Source: Chloroflexi bacterium UBA4733 | GTDB lineage: Bacteria > Chloroflexota > UBA4733 | Direction of reading: 5' to 3' | Assembly (NCBI GenBank): GCA_002404055.1 | Contig: DHIZ01000069.1 | Coordinates: 26,646 to 51,188, forward strand | Length of the DNA stretch: 24,543 bases | Shown here: piece after piece, positions 14,010 to 21,543 of the stretch | Layout: every line of letters starts with the position of its first letter | How positions within the stretch are numbered: position 1 is the first letter of the stretch | Notes under the pieces: generated by a model | What the model saw: the letters and a program-made list of their open reading frames with translations, nothing else | Told to the model about the DNA's origin: nothing | Databases searched by the model: none | Translations under genes and position numbers: made by a program

Positions 14010-14546
14010 CTACGAGGCCAGGCTGGCCAGAGCCTGCTCGTACACCTCAAATGCGTCGGAAGTGTAGAGCACGAAAATGACCTCCCGCAGTGTGCCGGGG
14101 TCCCGAGTCGCTGCGTCGGCGGCGGCAAGGGCGATCGGCGCCGCCTGCTGGATCGGGTAGCGATAGGCGCCAGTCGATATCGACGGAAAAGCGATGCTGG
14201 TCACCTGGTGTTCTTTGGCAAGGGCAAAGCTGTTGCGATAGGCCGAGGCGAGCAGGTCAGACTCTCCCTTCTCACCGCCGTGCCAGACTGGTCCAACCGT
14301 GTGGATGACGTAACGGGCAGGCAGCTTGCCGGCGGTCGTGATGCGCGCTTCCCCGGTTGGGCAGCGACCCACCAGCCGGCACGCTGCCAGGATCGCTGGC
14401 CCGCCTGCGCGGTGGATGGCGCCATCCACACCGCCGCCCCCTAGCAAGCTTGTGTTTGCGGCGTTGACGATGGCGTCGACAGCAACCCTGGTGATGTCGC
14501 CCCGCATCAGTTGAAACGTCACAGCGTTTCGGACCAATTCTCGCAT
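14010..14546 (-). CDS. Macro-domain protein (O-acetyl-ADP-ribose deacetylase type)
   Basis: A 178-aa single macro domain that binds ADP-ribose. It has GDIT (16-19), DAIVNAAN (24-31), GGGGVDGAIHRAGG (36-49) and the phosphate-binding loop SISTGAYRYP (122-131). These match the YmdB/MacroD-type hydrolases, which deacetylate O-acetyl-ADP-ribose or remove mono-ADP-ribose from proteins. The ATG at 14546 has GAGGA about 7 nt upstream. It is the first gene of a likely two-gene transcript with the GH3 gene. No functional link between the two is obvious. Confidence 0.92.
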   Translation of the reverse strand: MRELVRNAVTFQLMRGDITRVAVDAIVNAANTSLLGGGGVDGAIHRAGGPAILAACRLVGRCPTGEARITTAGKLPARYVIHTVGPVWHGGEKGESDLLASAYRNSFALAKEHQVTSIAFPSISTGAYRYPIQQAAPIALAAADAATRDPGTLREVIFVLYTSDAFEVYEQALASLAS

Positions 14547-14713
14547 ATCGAGTCCTCAATCCTGAACACATCGTCACCGACAACTATTGTGCCGCACAGG
14601 CGAGACAACCTAGGCGCCGGTGCTCCCAGGCGATATGATAGGGTGCATTGAGCAACGAGGCGCCGCTATCTGCTGCCCGCTGCTGCCGTCAGCGTTCGAT
14701 CCTGGGAGGTATT

Positions 14714-15211
14714 GTGCCCGTGGACGTAGGAGAGCAAGTCCCGACAGCGGAAGAGACGCAGCCGGGCGCGACGTGGACCGACCGGCTGCGCGCACTCGGC
14801 CACGAGCTGGATGCCGACGGCTTGCGCAACGTCCGCCTGCGGTACCGGCCCAATGCCGCCCTGGTCGTCGAGGGCGAGCGGCGGCGTGGAACGGGGGGCG
14901 TACCGATAGGGCGCCGCTACGCCGTCGACGAACTGGCGCAGATCTCACGAGAGGCGCGCGGACGCCGCGGTACGGGCCGCGCCAACGCCACCCCAGGGCG
15001 CTACGAGCTGGCGTTCCGCTTGATGGGGAGCTGGATCGACCGTCAAAAGTGTGTGGCCTTCGAGACCGGGGACGACCAGGATAGTGACGGCGTCATCGCC
15101 CGCTGTGTCTGTTCCGGCAGCCACGGCGGCGTGCGTCTGGCCGACATGGAGCAGGCACGATCAGCGTGGCTAGCGGCCACGCGAGCACGTCGACAAGACG
15201 AACGCGCCTGA
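14714..15211 (+). CDS. Hypothetical protein
   Basis: A 165-aa protein that I do not recognise. I start it at GTG 14714 because GGGAGG ends 4 nt upstream; GTG 14720 is equally in frame, and the frame also stays open back to TTG 14648. It contains WTDRLRALGHELDADGLRNVRL at the N-terminus, a strand reading AALVVEGERR, and a mid-region Arg-rich segment. No signal peptide, membrane segment or catalytic motif is visible. Its stop codon directly abuts the stop of the convergent GNAT gene, inside a 14-bp palindrome (15205-15218). Codon usage is like that of the core genes around it. Confidence 0.6.
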   Translation: MPVDVGEQVPTAEETQPGATWTDRLRALGHELDADGLRNVRLRYRPNAALVVEGERRRGTGGVPIGRRYAVDELAQISREARGRRGTGRANATPGRYELAFRLMGSWIDRQKCVAFETGDDQDSDGVIARCVCSGSHGGVRLADMEQARSAWLAATRARRQDERA

Positions 15212-16132
15212 TCAGGCGGTGTGTGGCTGCGAACCATCATTGTCGGGGAGCTCCAGGAGGCTGCGTACCGTCGGGTCCAGAATCCGTCCGTAATAGCGGA
15301 GGCTCTGGCTGGTCAAGCGAAAGCCGTGCTTCTCGTAGAGTTGACGGGCGCGGAGGTTGCCGCGCTGGGTGGAGAGTCCGATCTCCCTGCCACCCAGTTC
15401 GGCGATGCGGGTGGTAGCCAGCCGCAGGAGCTCTTCCCCCAGGCCGTGGCCCTGCAAGCTGGTTTCGATGCCAAGGCGGTCAAGATGACCATGGTCGCCG
15501 GTGACCGTATGTGTCTCGTAACCGACCAGGACGCCGTCACGGTAGGCCAGGTGTGTTTCGACATCGGCCAGCATCCTGATCAAGTACCATTCATTCTCCC
15601 CATACCACCACAGCCAGGGAAAGACGCGCTGTTCCAGTTGCACCAGGTAAGGCGTGTCAGCGACGCGCAAGCGTCGCAGCACCAGGGGCGAAGGATGGCG
15701 CGACACGGCGCAATCCGGCTTACGGTAGTAGACAATGTCCTCAACGAGCTCGAACCCCAACGTCAGGAAAGGTTGCAGACTACGTTCAGCCTCCCTGTCG
15801 CCCACCAGCACCAGCCGGCAACCTCGCTGCTGCAGGCTGGTCAGGAGACCTTCGATCATGGCGGCCCGTCGCGCCGGCCACTGGGCATCGCGCAACGCCG
15901 ACGGGAGTATCCCGCGAAAGCCACGGCCGGGGCCGCTCACCTCCATTATGGCGCCGATAGCGGCACGCGACTTCCAACGGTCCGCCACGACATACTCGTA
16001 CTGATCGTTCGTCCAGGCGAGACCCGGGAAGTCACGCGCGTGCTCCTGCAGGGACACGCGATTGAACAGGCTGTCGAAGCGCAAGTGGAGATGTGGCACG
16101 TCCCCCGGTTCCATAGGGCGCGCGCCACTCAC
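15212..16132 (-). CDS. GNAT-family N-acetyltransferase with a degenerate N-terminal half
   Basis: A 306-aa acetyl-CoA-dependent acetyltransferase. The C-terminal half (about 150-295) is a clear GNAT domain with the acetyl-CoA loop QGHGLGEELL and the motif B region NLRARQLYEKHGF. The N-terminal half has GNAT-like spacing (FLTLGFELVED at about 125-135) but no good Q/R-xx-G-x-G/A loop, so it is probably an inactive duplicate domain. The start overlaps the stop of the upstream periplasmic-binding-protein gene by 4 nt, so they are translationally coupled. Substrate unknown. Confidence 0.85.
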   Translation of the reverse strand: MSGARPMEPGDVPHLHLRFDSLFNRVSLQEHARDFPGLAWTNDQYEYVVADRWKSRAAIGAIMEVSGPGRGFRGILPSALRDAQWPARRAAMIEGLLTSLQQRGCRLVLVGDREAERSLQPFLTLGFELVEDIVYYRKPDCAVSRHPSPLVLRRLRVADTPYLVQLEQRVFPWLWWYGENEWYLIRMLADVETHLAYRDGVLVGYETHTVTGDHGHLDRLGIETSLQGHGLGEELLRLATTRIAELGGREIGLSTQRGNLRARQLYEKHGFRLTSQSLRYYGRILDPTVRSLLELPDNDGSQPHTA

Positions 16133-17184
16133 GGACTGCCGCCCCCCACCGTCCCGACCGGTGGGGCCGGATAGACGCCCGGGATGAGCTGGTAGAGCAC
16201 CACCGGCACGGTTGTGGCATGAACAAAAGCCAGCCCATCGTGAACGGCAGCACTCGCCTGGACGTACGCCAGGATGTCGCGCGCCGAAGGTGGATGGCCG
16301 CGCAACTGACTGAAGTCACTGACGAAGGTCGTGGGGACCTGTTGCAACAAGGCGACTCGATCCAGCGCCACATACCACACCGGTCCGTCCCCATTCAGCA
16401 GCGCGGCCGCCGGGGCGCCATCCAGACGGTCGTCACCTACCAGTGGTGCGGTAACACCAGCGCCGCGCAGAGCCGTAGCCAACGTCGCCGCGCTGGGATA
16501 GTCGGCGTCAACAACGATCAGGTCGGGAGTCTCCTGGGCGACTGCGACGGCGATCCGGCCGGCAAGGCTGCCGCCGGCGAAGTCCACCACTTGCAGGGAG
16601 ACCGTATAACCGGCCGCCCGAAAGGCCGGCATCAGCGCGCCTGCGCGCGCCTCTCCCGGTATCGTTTGGTCGCTGACGACCACGGCGGTGCTCCCACCGA
16701 GCCGGCGACGAACAAGCATGGCTTCATCCACGGCCATGCCGGGCGCCGTTGCCGCCAGGGATACCAGCGGCTTGCCGGGAGGGAGGATGGCGGCCACAGC
16801 GTGCTCGGCGCTGGACGTGGTGCAACAGACCATGGCGTCGATCGCCGGATCGGCGGCAGCGCCGCGGGCCTGGTCCTGCGCAGTTTGCGGCTGCGCCTGA
16901 TCGTCCAGTGCGCTCACAACCGCGATGGTCCGGCCGGCATGGGCGTTGGCGCGTTGCAGGGCGAGGTCAACAGCGGCATAGAGGTCGTTGCCTCGCGCCT
17001 GCATCTGCCCGGAAAACGCGACGAGCAGCGCAATCTTGGTGAGCTGCATTGGCGCAGCCTGAGGCAGCGTTCGATACAGGAACGGCAGCGTGCCGAGGGC
17101 GACCAGCAATACTGCCGGTAACACTCGACCGGCGATCCCGAGCGACCGGTGCGACCGTCGGAAGCCCCAAACTTTCACGTCCAT
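16129..17184 (-). CDS. Periplasmic binding protein (Leu/Ile/Val-binding type I fold), membrane-anchored
   Basis: A 351-aa exported protein. Basic residues at 9-19 are followed by a hydrophobic segment (about 19-39) that acts as signal anchor, since no lipobox cysteine is present. The mature part has a type I periplasmic-binding layout: KIALLVAFSGQMQARGNDLY, a segment AMVCCTTSSAEH in place of the usual G-x-x-S-S-E motif, PLVSLAAT, and PDLIVVDADYPSAATL. These suggest the LivJ-like family (Peripla_BP_6). No permease or ATPase genes are nearby, so it may be a solute sensor or an orphan receptor. It is co-translated with the GNAT gene. Confidence 0.75.
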   Translation of the reverse strand: MDVKVWGFRRSHRSLGIAGRVLPAVLLVALGTLPFLYRTLPQAAPMQLTKIALLVAFSGQMQARGNDLYAAVDLALQRANAHAGRTIAVVSALDDQAQPQTAQDQARGAAADPAIDAMVCCTTSSAEHAVAAILPPGKPLVSLAATAPGMAVDEAMLVRRRLGGSTAVVVSDQTIPGEARAGALMPAFRAAGYTVSLQVVDFAGGSLAGRIAVAVAQETPDLIVVDADYPSAATLATALRGAGVTAPLVGDDRLDGAPAAALLNGDGPVWYVALDRVALLQQVPTTFVSDFSQLRGHPPSARDILAYVQASAAVHDGLAFVHATTVPVVLYQLIPGVYPAPPVGTVGGGSP

Positions 17185-17365
17185 ACTTTACGGCACGTGG
17201 TGCTCGACGCGCCTCCGGGGATACAGGATCGAGAGGGAATTCTCGCCGGACCAGGCGCGCCCAGGGGCCTTGTCGGCGGCCCGATGGCCCGAGATGGCTA
17301 TGGCCTTCGCCACCGGCGCGCGTTGGCTGTAGCCTGTGCCTCAGGACGGTGAGGATGGGGAGACT

Positions 17366-17986
17366 ATGGCTGCGCTACCTGATCGACCATCGGCGGCCGT
17401 GAGCGGCAGTGATGTACGGGCGTTTCTAGCGGTACAGGTACCTGCCGCCGCAGTGCTGCTGGAGGCACTGCGCGGCGATGCCGACCTGCAGATGTTGCCT
17501 GTTCGCTGGCAGATGCCGGAGGGGTTACATCTGACGCTTGCCTTTCTGGGAGAGTCATCGAGCCGGCAATTGGCGACAGCGTGGCCGACTGTCGCACGGA
17601 GCGTACACCAGCTCCGCCCTGCGACGCTCACGCTATTGCAACCTGAACTATTCCCCAATGCCCGCGTCCCGACGGTCATCGCTGCGCCGATTCAGGACAG
17701 CCGCGACCTGCTGCAGGCGTTGCAAGGGGTGGTGCTGCGCGCGCTGGCTGACGGCGGTTACGAACTGGAAGAGCGCACGTTCCGCCCGCACGTCAGTCTG
17801 GGACGGCTACGGCCGCCGCTTTTGCGCGGGCAGGCAGCCGCCATCGGCGCGGCCCTACGGGCGCGGCAATGGGCGAGTAGTGGCGCCTTCACTGCACAGA
17901 GCGTGTGCCTGATGCGCAGCGACCTTTTTCCCGACGGCGCTCGCTACTCGGTGCTGGCGGAGGCAACGCTGGGCGAGCCGCGGTGA
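17366..17986 (+). CDS. thpR: RNA 2',3'-cyclic phosphodiesterase (2H family)
   Basis: A 206-aa enzyme of the LigT/ThpR group, which opens 2',3'-cyclic phosphates at RNA ends. Both catalytic HxT/S motifs are present: H55-L-T57 in EGLHLTLAFLG and H142-V-S144 in FRPHVSLGR. RAFLAV at the N-terminus is the typical first strand. I chose ATG 17366 (GGGGAG about 4 nt upstream) over a GTG ten codons earlier, because FLAV then falls at the usual distance from the start. The stop shares bases with the start of the FtsB-like gene (TGATG), so the two are coupled. Confidence 0.88.
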   Translation: MAALPDRPSAAVSGSDVRAFLAVQVPAAAVLLEALRGDADLQMLPVRWQMPEGLHLTLAFLGESSSRQLATAWPTVARSVHQLRPATLTLLQPELFPNARVPTVIAAPIQDSRDLLQALQGVVLRALADGGYELEERTFRPHVSLGRLRPPLLRGQAAAIGAALRARQWASSGAFTAQSVCLMRSDLFPDGARYSVLAEATLGEPR

Positions 17987-18438
17987 TGCGGACTGTTCGT
18001 CCAACCTACCGGCACGTCTTCGTCGTTATGGCCGTCATCGTGTCGCTCTACTTCGCCGTACGCACGTCGCATGCCGTGGTAGCGGATCGCGCCCTGGCCG
18101 CGCAGCTCCAGGACGCTCAACTCGCCGTGGATACGTTCAAGCAGCAGAATGGCGACCTCAGTACCCAGTTGGCCTATCAGCGAACGCCGGCCTACGCCGA
18201 GCAGGTGGCGCGCGAGCAACTCGGCCTGATGAAGCCAGGTGACCACGTCGTCCACGTGCAGGTAGCGGCGCCGGCGCAGGGGGTGCCAGCCGCACCGACT
18301 CCAACGCCGATCGCTGCGCCGCACGGCCGCCCTGCGGGCGTCGGCGCCGCCAGCTCGCCGAACTGGAAACGCTGGCTGCTGCTCTTCACGCGCCCGGCGG
18401 CGTTCGATGCCGCGCCATCGGGTCACCCAAAGGCGTGA
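17986..18438 (+). CDS. FtsB/DivIC-like septum formation initiator
   Basis: A 150-aa single-pass membrane protein. A short basic N-terminus, a transmembrane helix at about 9-26, a coiled coil at about 33-62 and the signature AEQVAREQLGLMKPGD (71-86) match the FtsB/DivIC family, which links the divisome proteins FtsL and FtsQ. The tail after residue 90 is Pro/Ala-rich and ends in a second, weakly hydrophobic patch, longer than in typical FtsB. The ATG at 17986 overlaps the thpR stop by one base. Upstream in-frame starts lie inside thpR and are unlikely. Confidence 0.82.
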   Translation: MRTVRPTYRHVFVVMAVIVSLYFAVRTSHAVVADRALAAQLQDAQLAVDTFKQQNGDLSTQLAYQRTPAYAEQVAREQLGLMKPGDHVVHVQVAAPAQGVPAAPTPTPIAAPHGRPAGVGAASSPNWKRWLLLFTRPAAFDAAPSGHPKA

Positions 18439-18506
18439 TAGGTCGGCGCGAACAGGTACACTGGAGAGGATGCGCGCGGCGCGCTGCACACAGGGCAAGG
18501 TGACAC

Positions 18507-18728
18507 ATGGGGCCATACCTGAACGTCATCCAGATATTCATCTGCATCCTCCTGGTGGCACTCGTGCTGCTGCAGGCGCGCGGCAGTGGCCTTGGCGCCG
18601 TCTTCGGCCAGGACAACGCGGTGTTCCGCACACGGCGCGGCGCCGAGCGGGTGATCTTTCAGATCACGATCGCCACGGCGATCATCTTCTGCGCCTTATC
18701 GATCTTCACCGTCCGCGTCGTCCACTAA
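18507..18728 (+). CDS. secG: Preprotein translocase subunit SecG
   Basis: A 73-aa membrane protein of normal SecG length. It has two transmembrane helices (about 4-23 and 50-70) joined by the conserved cytoplasmic loop LLQARGSGLGAVFGQDNAVF and RRGAER. SecG associates with SecYE and assists SecA-driven export. AAGGTG lies about 5 nt before the ATG. The gene lies 68 bp behind the FtsB-like gene and directly in front of an exported lipoprotein gene. Confidence 0.93.
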   Translation: MGPYLNVIQIFICILLVALVLLQARGSGLGAVFGQDNAVFRTRRGAERVIFQITIATAIIFCALSIFTVRVVH

Positions 18729-20350
18729 GGCGTTCCGGCCCATTCGCCGTTGCGCTGCAGGTCTTGGCCTTCTCCACGCTCATCGGCGGCTGCACTCGCG
18801 CGGTACAGGCGACGCCAACCCGGACCGTACCTCCCGTTGCCACGGCCACCGCGACGCCCACCCCGGCGCCCCCCACGGCAACGGCGACACCGCGCCCCGT
18901 GCTTGATACCGTCACGGTGTCGCTGCCCGGCGTGCTTGATACGCTCAATCCACTGCTGAGCCGAAGTCCTGTCGTGCGCTCTATCGCCGCGCTCGTCTTT
19001 CCAGCCCTGGTCACAACGACAGCGGATGGGCAGTTCGCTCCGTCCCTCGCCACGAGTTGGAGCGCCGTCGGCCCGAGCTGGACTTTCCATCTTGATGCCA
19101 CGCGGCGCTGGCAAGATGGCGTGACGGTAACGTCGGCTGACGTGGCCTATACCCTGAACCTGATTCAAGCGACCAATAGTCCGGTCGATCCCCAGCTTCA
19201 CGCTGCATGGCAGGGGGTCCAGGTGGCAACACCGGACACCGAGACGGTGATCCTCACTGTGCCGGTGAGTATCGGCGCAAGTATCCTCGACCTGGCGACA
19301 ACCCCGATTCTGCCGGCGCACCTGCTCGCCGCAACTCCTCTGCAGGCGTTGCAACTGGCGCCCTTTGCCAGCCATCCTGTCGGCAGCGGCGCCTATCGGC
19401 TGCTCTCTGCCAACAGTCTGACGGCAGTTCTTGAGTCAACCGGTCACGACGACCTGCAGCCACGACGGCTCATCATCGACACAGGGCAGGACGGGTCGAT
19501 CCCAGCGGCGCTGCCACGGCTGGGCGTTGGGGGAGTGCGTCTGCTGAGCGATAGCAGCACGGCCTCAAGCGTACACACCACAAGAGTTCCCCTGTCCCGG
19601 CCGGTGTTCGTCTTCTTGAACACCCACGACCCGGTGCTGGGGAACGTGGCAGTTCGCCAGGCCCTGAATCTCGCCGTCAGCCGCACGCAACTAGTCGCCG
19701 GGCCTTTGCAGGGCAGGGGGGTCGCGCTACGCACGCCGCTGGCCCCGGGTCTCTGGGAGGCTGCGGGAACAGCCGCGCTGCCGACCCACGACAATGTCAC
19801 GGCGGCGCACGACCTGGAGGCGTCGGGTTGGCGATTGGCAGCCGGGGCCACCCGCAGGCGTGACGGCCAGGCCCTGGCGGTCACGTTGCTGGTTGACAAC
19901 GATCCAGCTCGCCTGGCCGTGGCGCAGGCCATTGCCCGCGACTGGCGAGCGATCGGTGTCCGGGTGTCGGTGGAAACGGTCGGCCTCGACGGCCTGTTGC
20001 GCGACTTTGTGCTTCCCGGTCACTACCAGGCTGCGCTCATCGGTACGCAGCAGCGTGGCGTCGAGCCGGACCTGGCCGACCTCTGGCACACGGGTGGATC
20101 CCTGAACATCACGGGCTGGTCCGATCCTGTCGCGGATGCGGCACTGGATGCCATACGCGCCGATGACCTGGACAGCCGGCGCGCGGGCTATCGCGCCTTC
20201 AGCCAACGCTTCATCGACGAGACGCCGGCCATTCCGCTCTATCTGCCGTCCGTACGTTTTGCCGTGCAAGGACTGCGCCTGCCAGCATCAATCCTCAACG
20301 ACCCGGCCGACGTGCTCCGCAGCGCCGAGAGCTGGCGCCCCACGCCATGA
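18722..20350 (+). CDS. Oligopeptide/nickel-type ABC substrate-binding lipoprotein (SBP family 5)
   Basis: An exported solute-binding protein of about 540 aa. The signal region RRSGPFAVALQVLAFSTLIGGC contains a lipobox ending in C, followed by a Thr/Pro-rich linker (PTRTVPPVATATATPTP). The mature part shows family 5 features: SWSAVGPSWTFHL, RWQDGVTVTSADVAYTLN, a GSGAYRLL segment, and VRQALNLAVSR. The start is unclear. The frame has no ATG, GTG or usable TTG between secG's interior (GTG 18499) and the lipobox; TTG 18764 would give too short a signal, and CTG 18689 is possible. I therefore place the left edge at 18722. No permease genes are adjacent, so it may serve a transporter encoded elsewhere. 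Confidence 0.85.
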   Translation, partial: PLRRSGPFAVALQVLAFSTLIGGCTRAVQATPTRTVPPVATATATPTPAPPTATATPRPVLDTVTVSLPGVLDTLNPLLSRSPVVRSIAALVFPALVTTTADGQFAPSLATSWSAVGPSWTFHLDATRRWQDGVTVTSADVAYTLNLIQATNSPVDPQLHAAWQGVQVATPDTETVILTVPVSIGASILDLATTPILPAHLLAATPLQALQLAPFASHPVGSGAYRLLSANSLTAVLESTGHDDLQPRRLIIDTGQDGSIPAALPRLGVGGVRLLSDSSTASSVHTTRVPLSRPVFVFLNTHDPVLGNVAVRQALNLAVSRTQLVAGPLQGRGVALRTPLAPGLWEAAGTAALPTHDNVTAAHDLEASGWRLAAGATRRRDGQALAVTLLVDNDPARLAVAQAIARDWRAIGVRVSVETVGLDGLLRDFVLPGHYQAALIGTQQRGVEPDLADLWHTGGSLNITGWSDPVADAALDAIRADDLDSRRAGYRAFSQRFIDETPAIPLYLPSVRFAVQGLRLPASILNDPADVLRSAESWRPTP

Positions 20351-20367
20351 CCGCAGCCGGCTGGCGG

Positions 20368-20580
20368 TTACGAGTCGCTGGAGAGCGGCTCTTCCCAACT
20401 GATAATCCAGACGCAGGCGCCGGCCAGCAGAATGGTGGTAAACACGAGGAAGGCGAGTTGGCTAGGCAAGAGGTGAGCGTCGCTGCTGGTCCAGAGCAAG
20501 ATGGCGACCATCCCAAAGGCGAGCAGAATCCAGGCAACCAGGAATGGATGCATCTGCAGAAACCGTCGAACCGCTACCAT
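20368..20580 (-). CDS. Small two-helix membrane protein
   Basis: A 70-aa protein with a short basic N-terminus, hydrophobic helices at about 13-31 and 40-61, and an acidic tail after ISWEEP. GGAGGG is about 7 nt upstream of the ATG at 20580. It is convergent with the peptide-binding gene and only 17 bp from its stop. Proteins of this size and layout (HPFLxAWxxLAxGM) are, from memory, common hypotheticals in Chloroflexota. No function is known to me. Confidence 0.75.
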   Translation of the reverse strand: MVAVRRFLQMHPFLVAWILLAFGMVAILLWTSSDAHLLPSQLAFLVFTTILLAGACVWIISWEEPLSSDS

Positions 20581-20760
20581 GTCCCCTCCCTCCCGTCTTC
20601 AGCGCTGCGTAGTGTAGCACGTCATACCGGCAGCCCCCGGGGGTACGCAGTGTTCTGTCAGCGAGGCGCCGACGCCGAAGGCGGCCGTGCGCGGGATGCT
20701 AGCATAATTGCGGTAGAAGGCTGGCGCCGGGCGCGGCCTGGACAGAAGGAGCGCTCGCCG

Positions 20761-21528
20761 ATGACACGTTGCGTCGGTCATCGTGGCGCCGCCGGCCTGG
20801 CGCCCGAGAACTCGCTGGCCGCTTTCCGCGCCGGCATTGCCGCCGGCGCGGATGCTGTTGAGTGCGACGTACACCAGACGCGGGACGGTTACCTTGTGCT
20901 CATGCACGATGCCGATGTGAATCGGACGACGGACGGGACCGGCCAGATCGGCGCCATGTTGCTGGCAGACCTGCAACACCTCAACTGCGCCGCCAAATTC
21001 GGCGATGGGGTGTCGGCGCCCCAGCACGTTCCTCGGCTGGAGGATCTGCTTGACCTGGCCGCAGGGCAATGTGCCGTGCAAGTGGAAATCAAGGTTCCAA
21101 GGCCGCGCGCCTACGCTGGAATTGAGTTGCAGGTCGTCACGGCGCTGCGTGAGCACACAATGATCGATGGTGCGCAGGTGATCTGTTTCGATGCGCAGAC
21201 CCTGGCGCGTGTGCATGCCATCGAGCCGAGGCTGGCACTCGGCTTCCTTGGATCAGCCTCCTCCCTGCCGGCGTTCTTGCGGTCTGATGCTGTCGCTCTC
21301 GTTGCCCACGCCGAGGGGTGCGGCGCCGGCTTCCTGGGCCTTGACCGGGAGTATGTGCGAGCAGAGCACCTCCGTGCGGCAAGGGCGCGGGGTCTCGCCC
21401 TCGGCGTCTGGACCGTCAATGACGCGCTGGAAATGGAATCTCTGATCGATTGGGGCGTTGATGCCGTCACGAGCGATCGACCGGACATCCTGCGTCGTGT
21501 CCTGGATGACAGCGCTCGGACGCACTGA
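20761..21528 (+). CDS. Glycerophosphodiester phosphodiesterase
   Basis: A 255-aa GDPD-family enzyme that splits glycerophosphodiesters to glycerol-3-phosphate and an alcohol. It has the N-terminal GHRGA (6-10), PENS (15-18), the metal-binding E34-C-D36 and the catalytic H49-D50. The C-terminal part reads GLALGVWTVNDALEMESLIDWGVDAVTSDRPDILRRVL, the usual end of a GDPD barrel. There is no signal peptide, so it acts in the cytoplasm. I chose ATG 20761, which has AAGGAG about 11 nt upstream and puts GHRG at the normal distance; the frame is open much further upstream but without family sequence. Confidence 0.92.
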   Translation: MTRCVGHRGAAGLAPENSLAAFRAGIAAGADAVECDVHQTRDGYLVLMHDADVNRTTDGTGQIGAMLLADLQHLNCAAKFGDGVSAPQHVPRLEDLLDLAAGQCAVQVEIKVPRPRAYAGIELQVVTALREHTMIDGAQVICFDAQTLARVHAIEPRLALGFLGSASSLPAFLRSDAVALVAHAEGCGAGFLGLDREYVRAEHLRAARARGLALGVWTVNDALEMESLIDWGVDAVTSDRPDILRRVLDDSARTH

Positions 21529-21543
21529 ACCGTCGGTGGCCAA

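Noticed and set aside
12982..14067. 361-codon open frame antisense to the GH3 gene
   Set aside because: The GH3 frame has intact catalytic motifs. The antisense product is Arg/His-rich without family features, as expected of a shadow.
15221..16174. 317-codon open frame antisense to the GNAT gene
   Set aside because: The GNAT frame carries the acetyl-CoA motif and a coupled start. The antisense frame has no ribosome binding site or domain.
16219..17121. 300-codon open frame antisense to the periplasmic binding protein gene
   Set aside because: It is a composition-driven shadow. The minus strand has the signal anchor and the binding-protein motifs.
20347..20760. Upstream extension of the GDPD reading frame
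   Set aside because: The frame is open but antisense to the small membrane protein gene and has no family sequence. ATG 20761 fits the conserved N-terminus.
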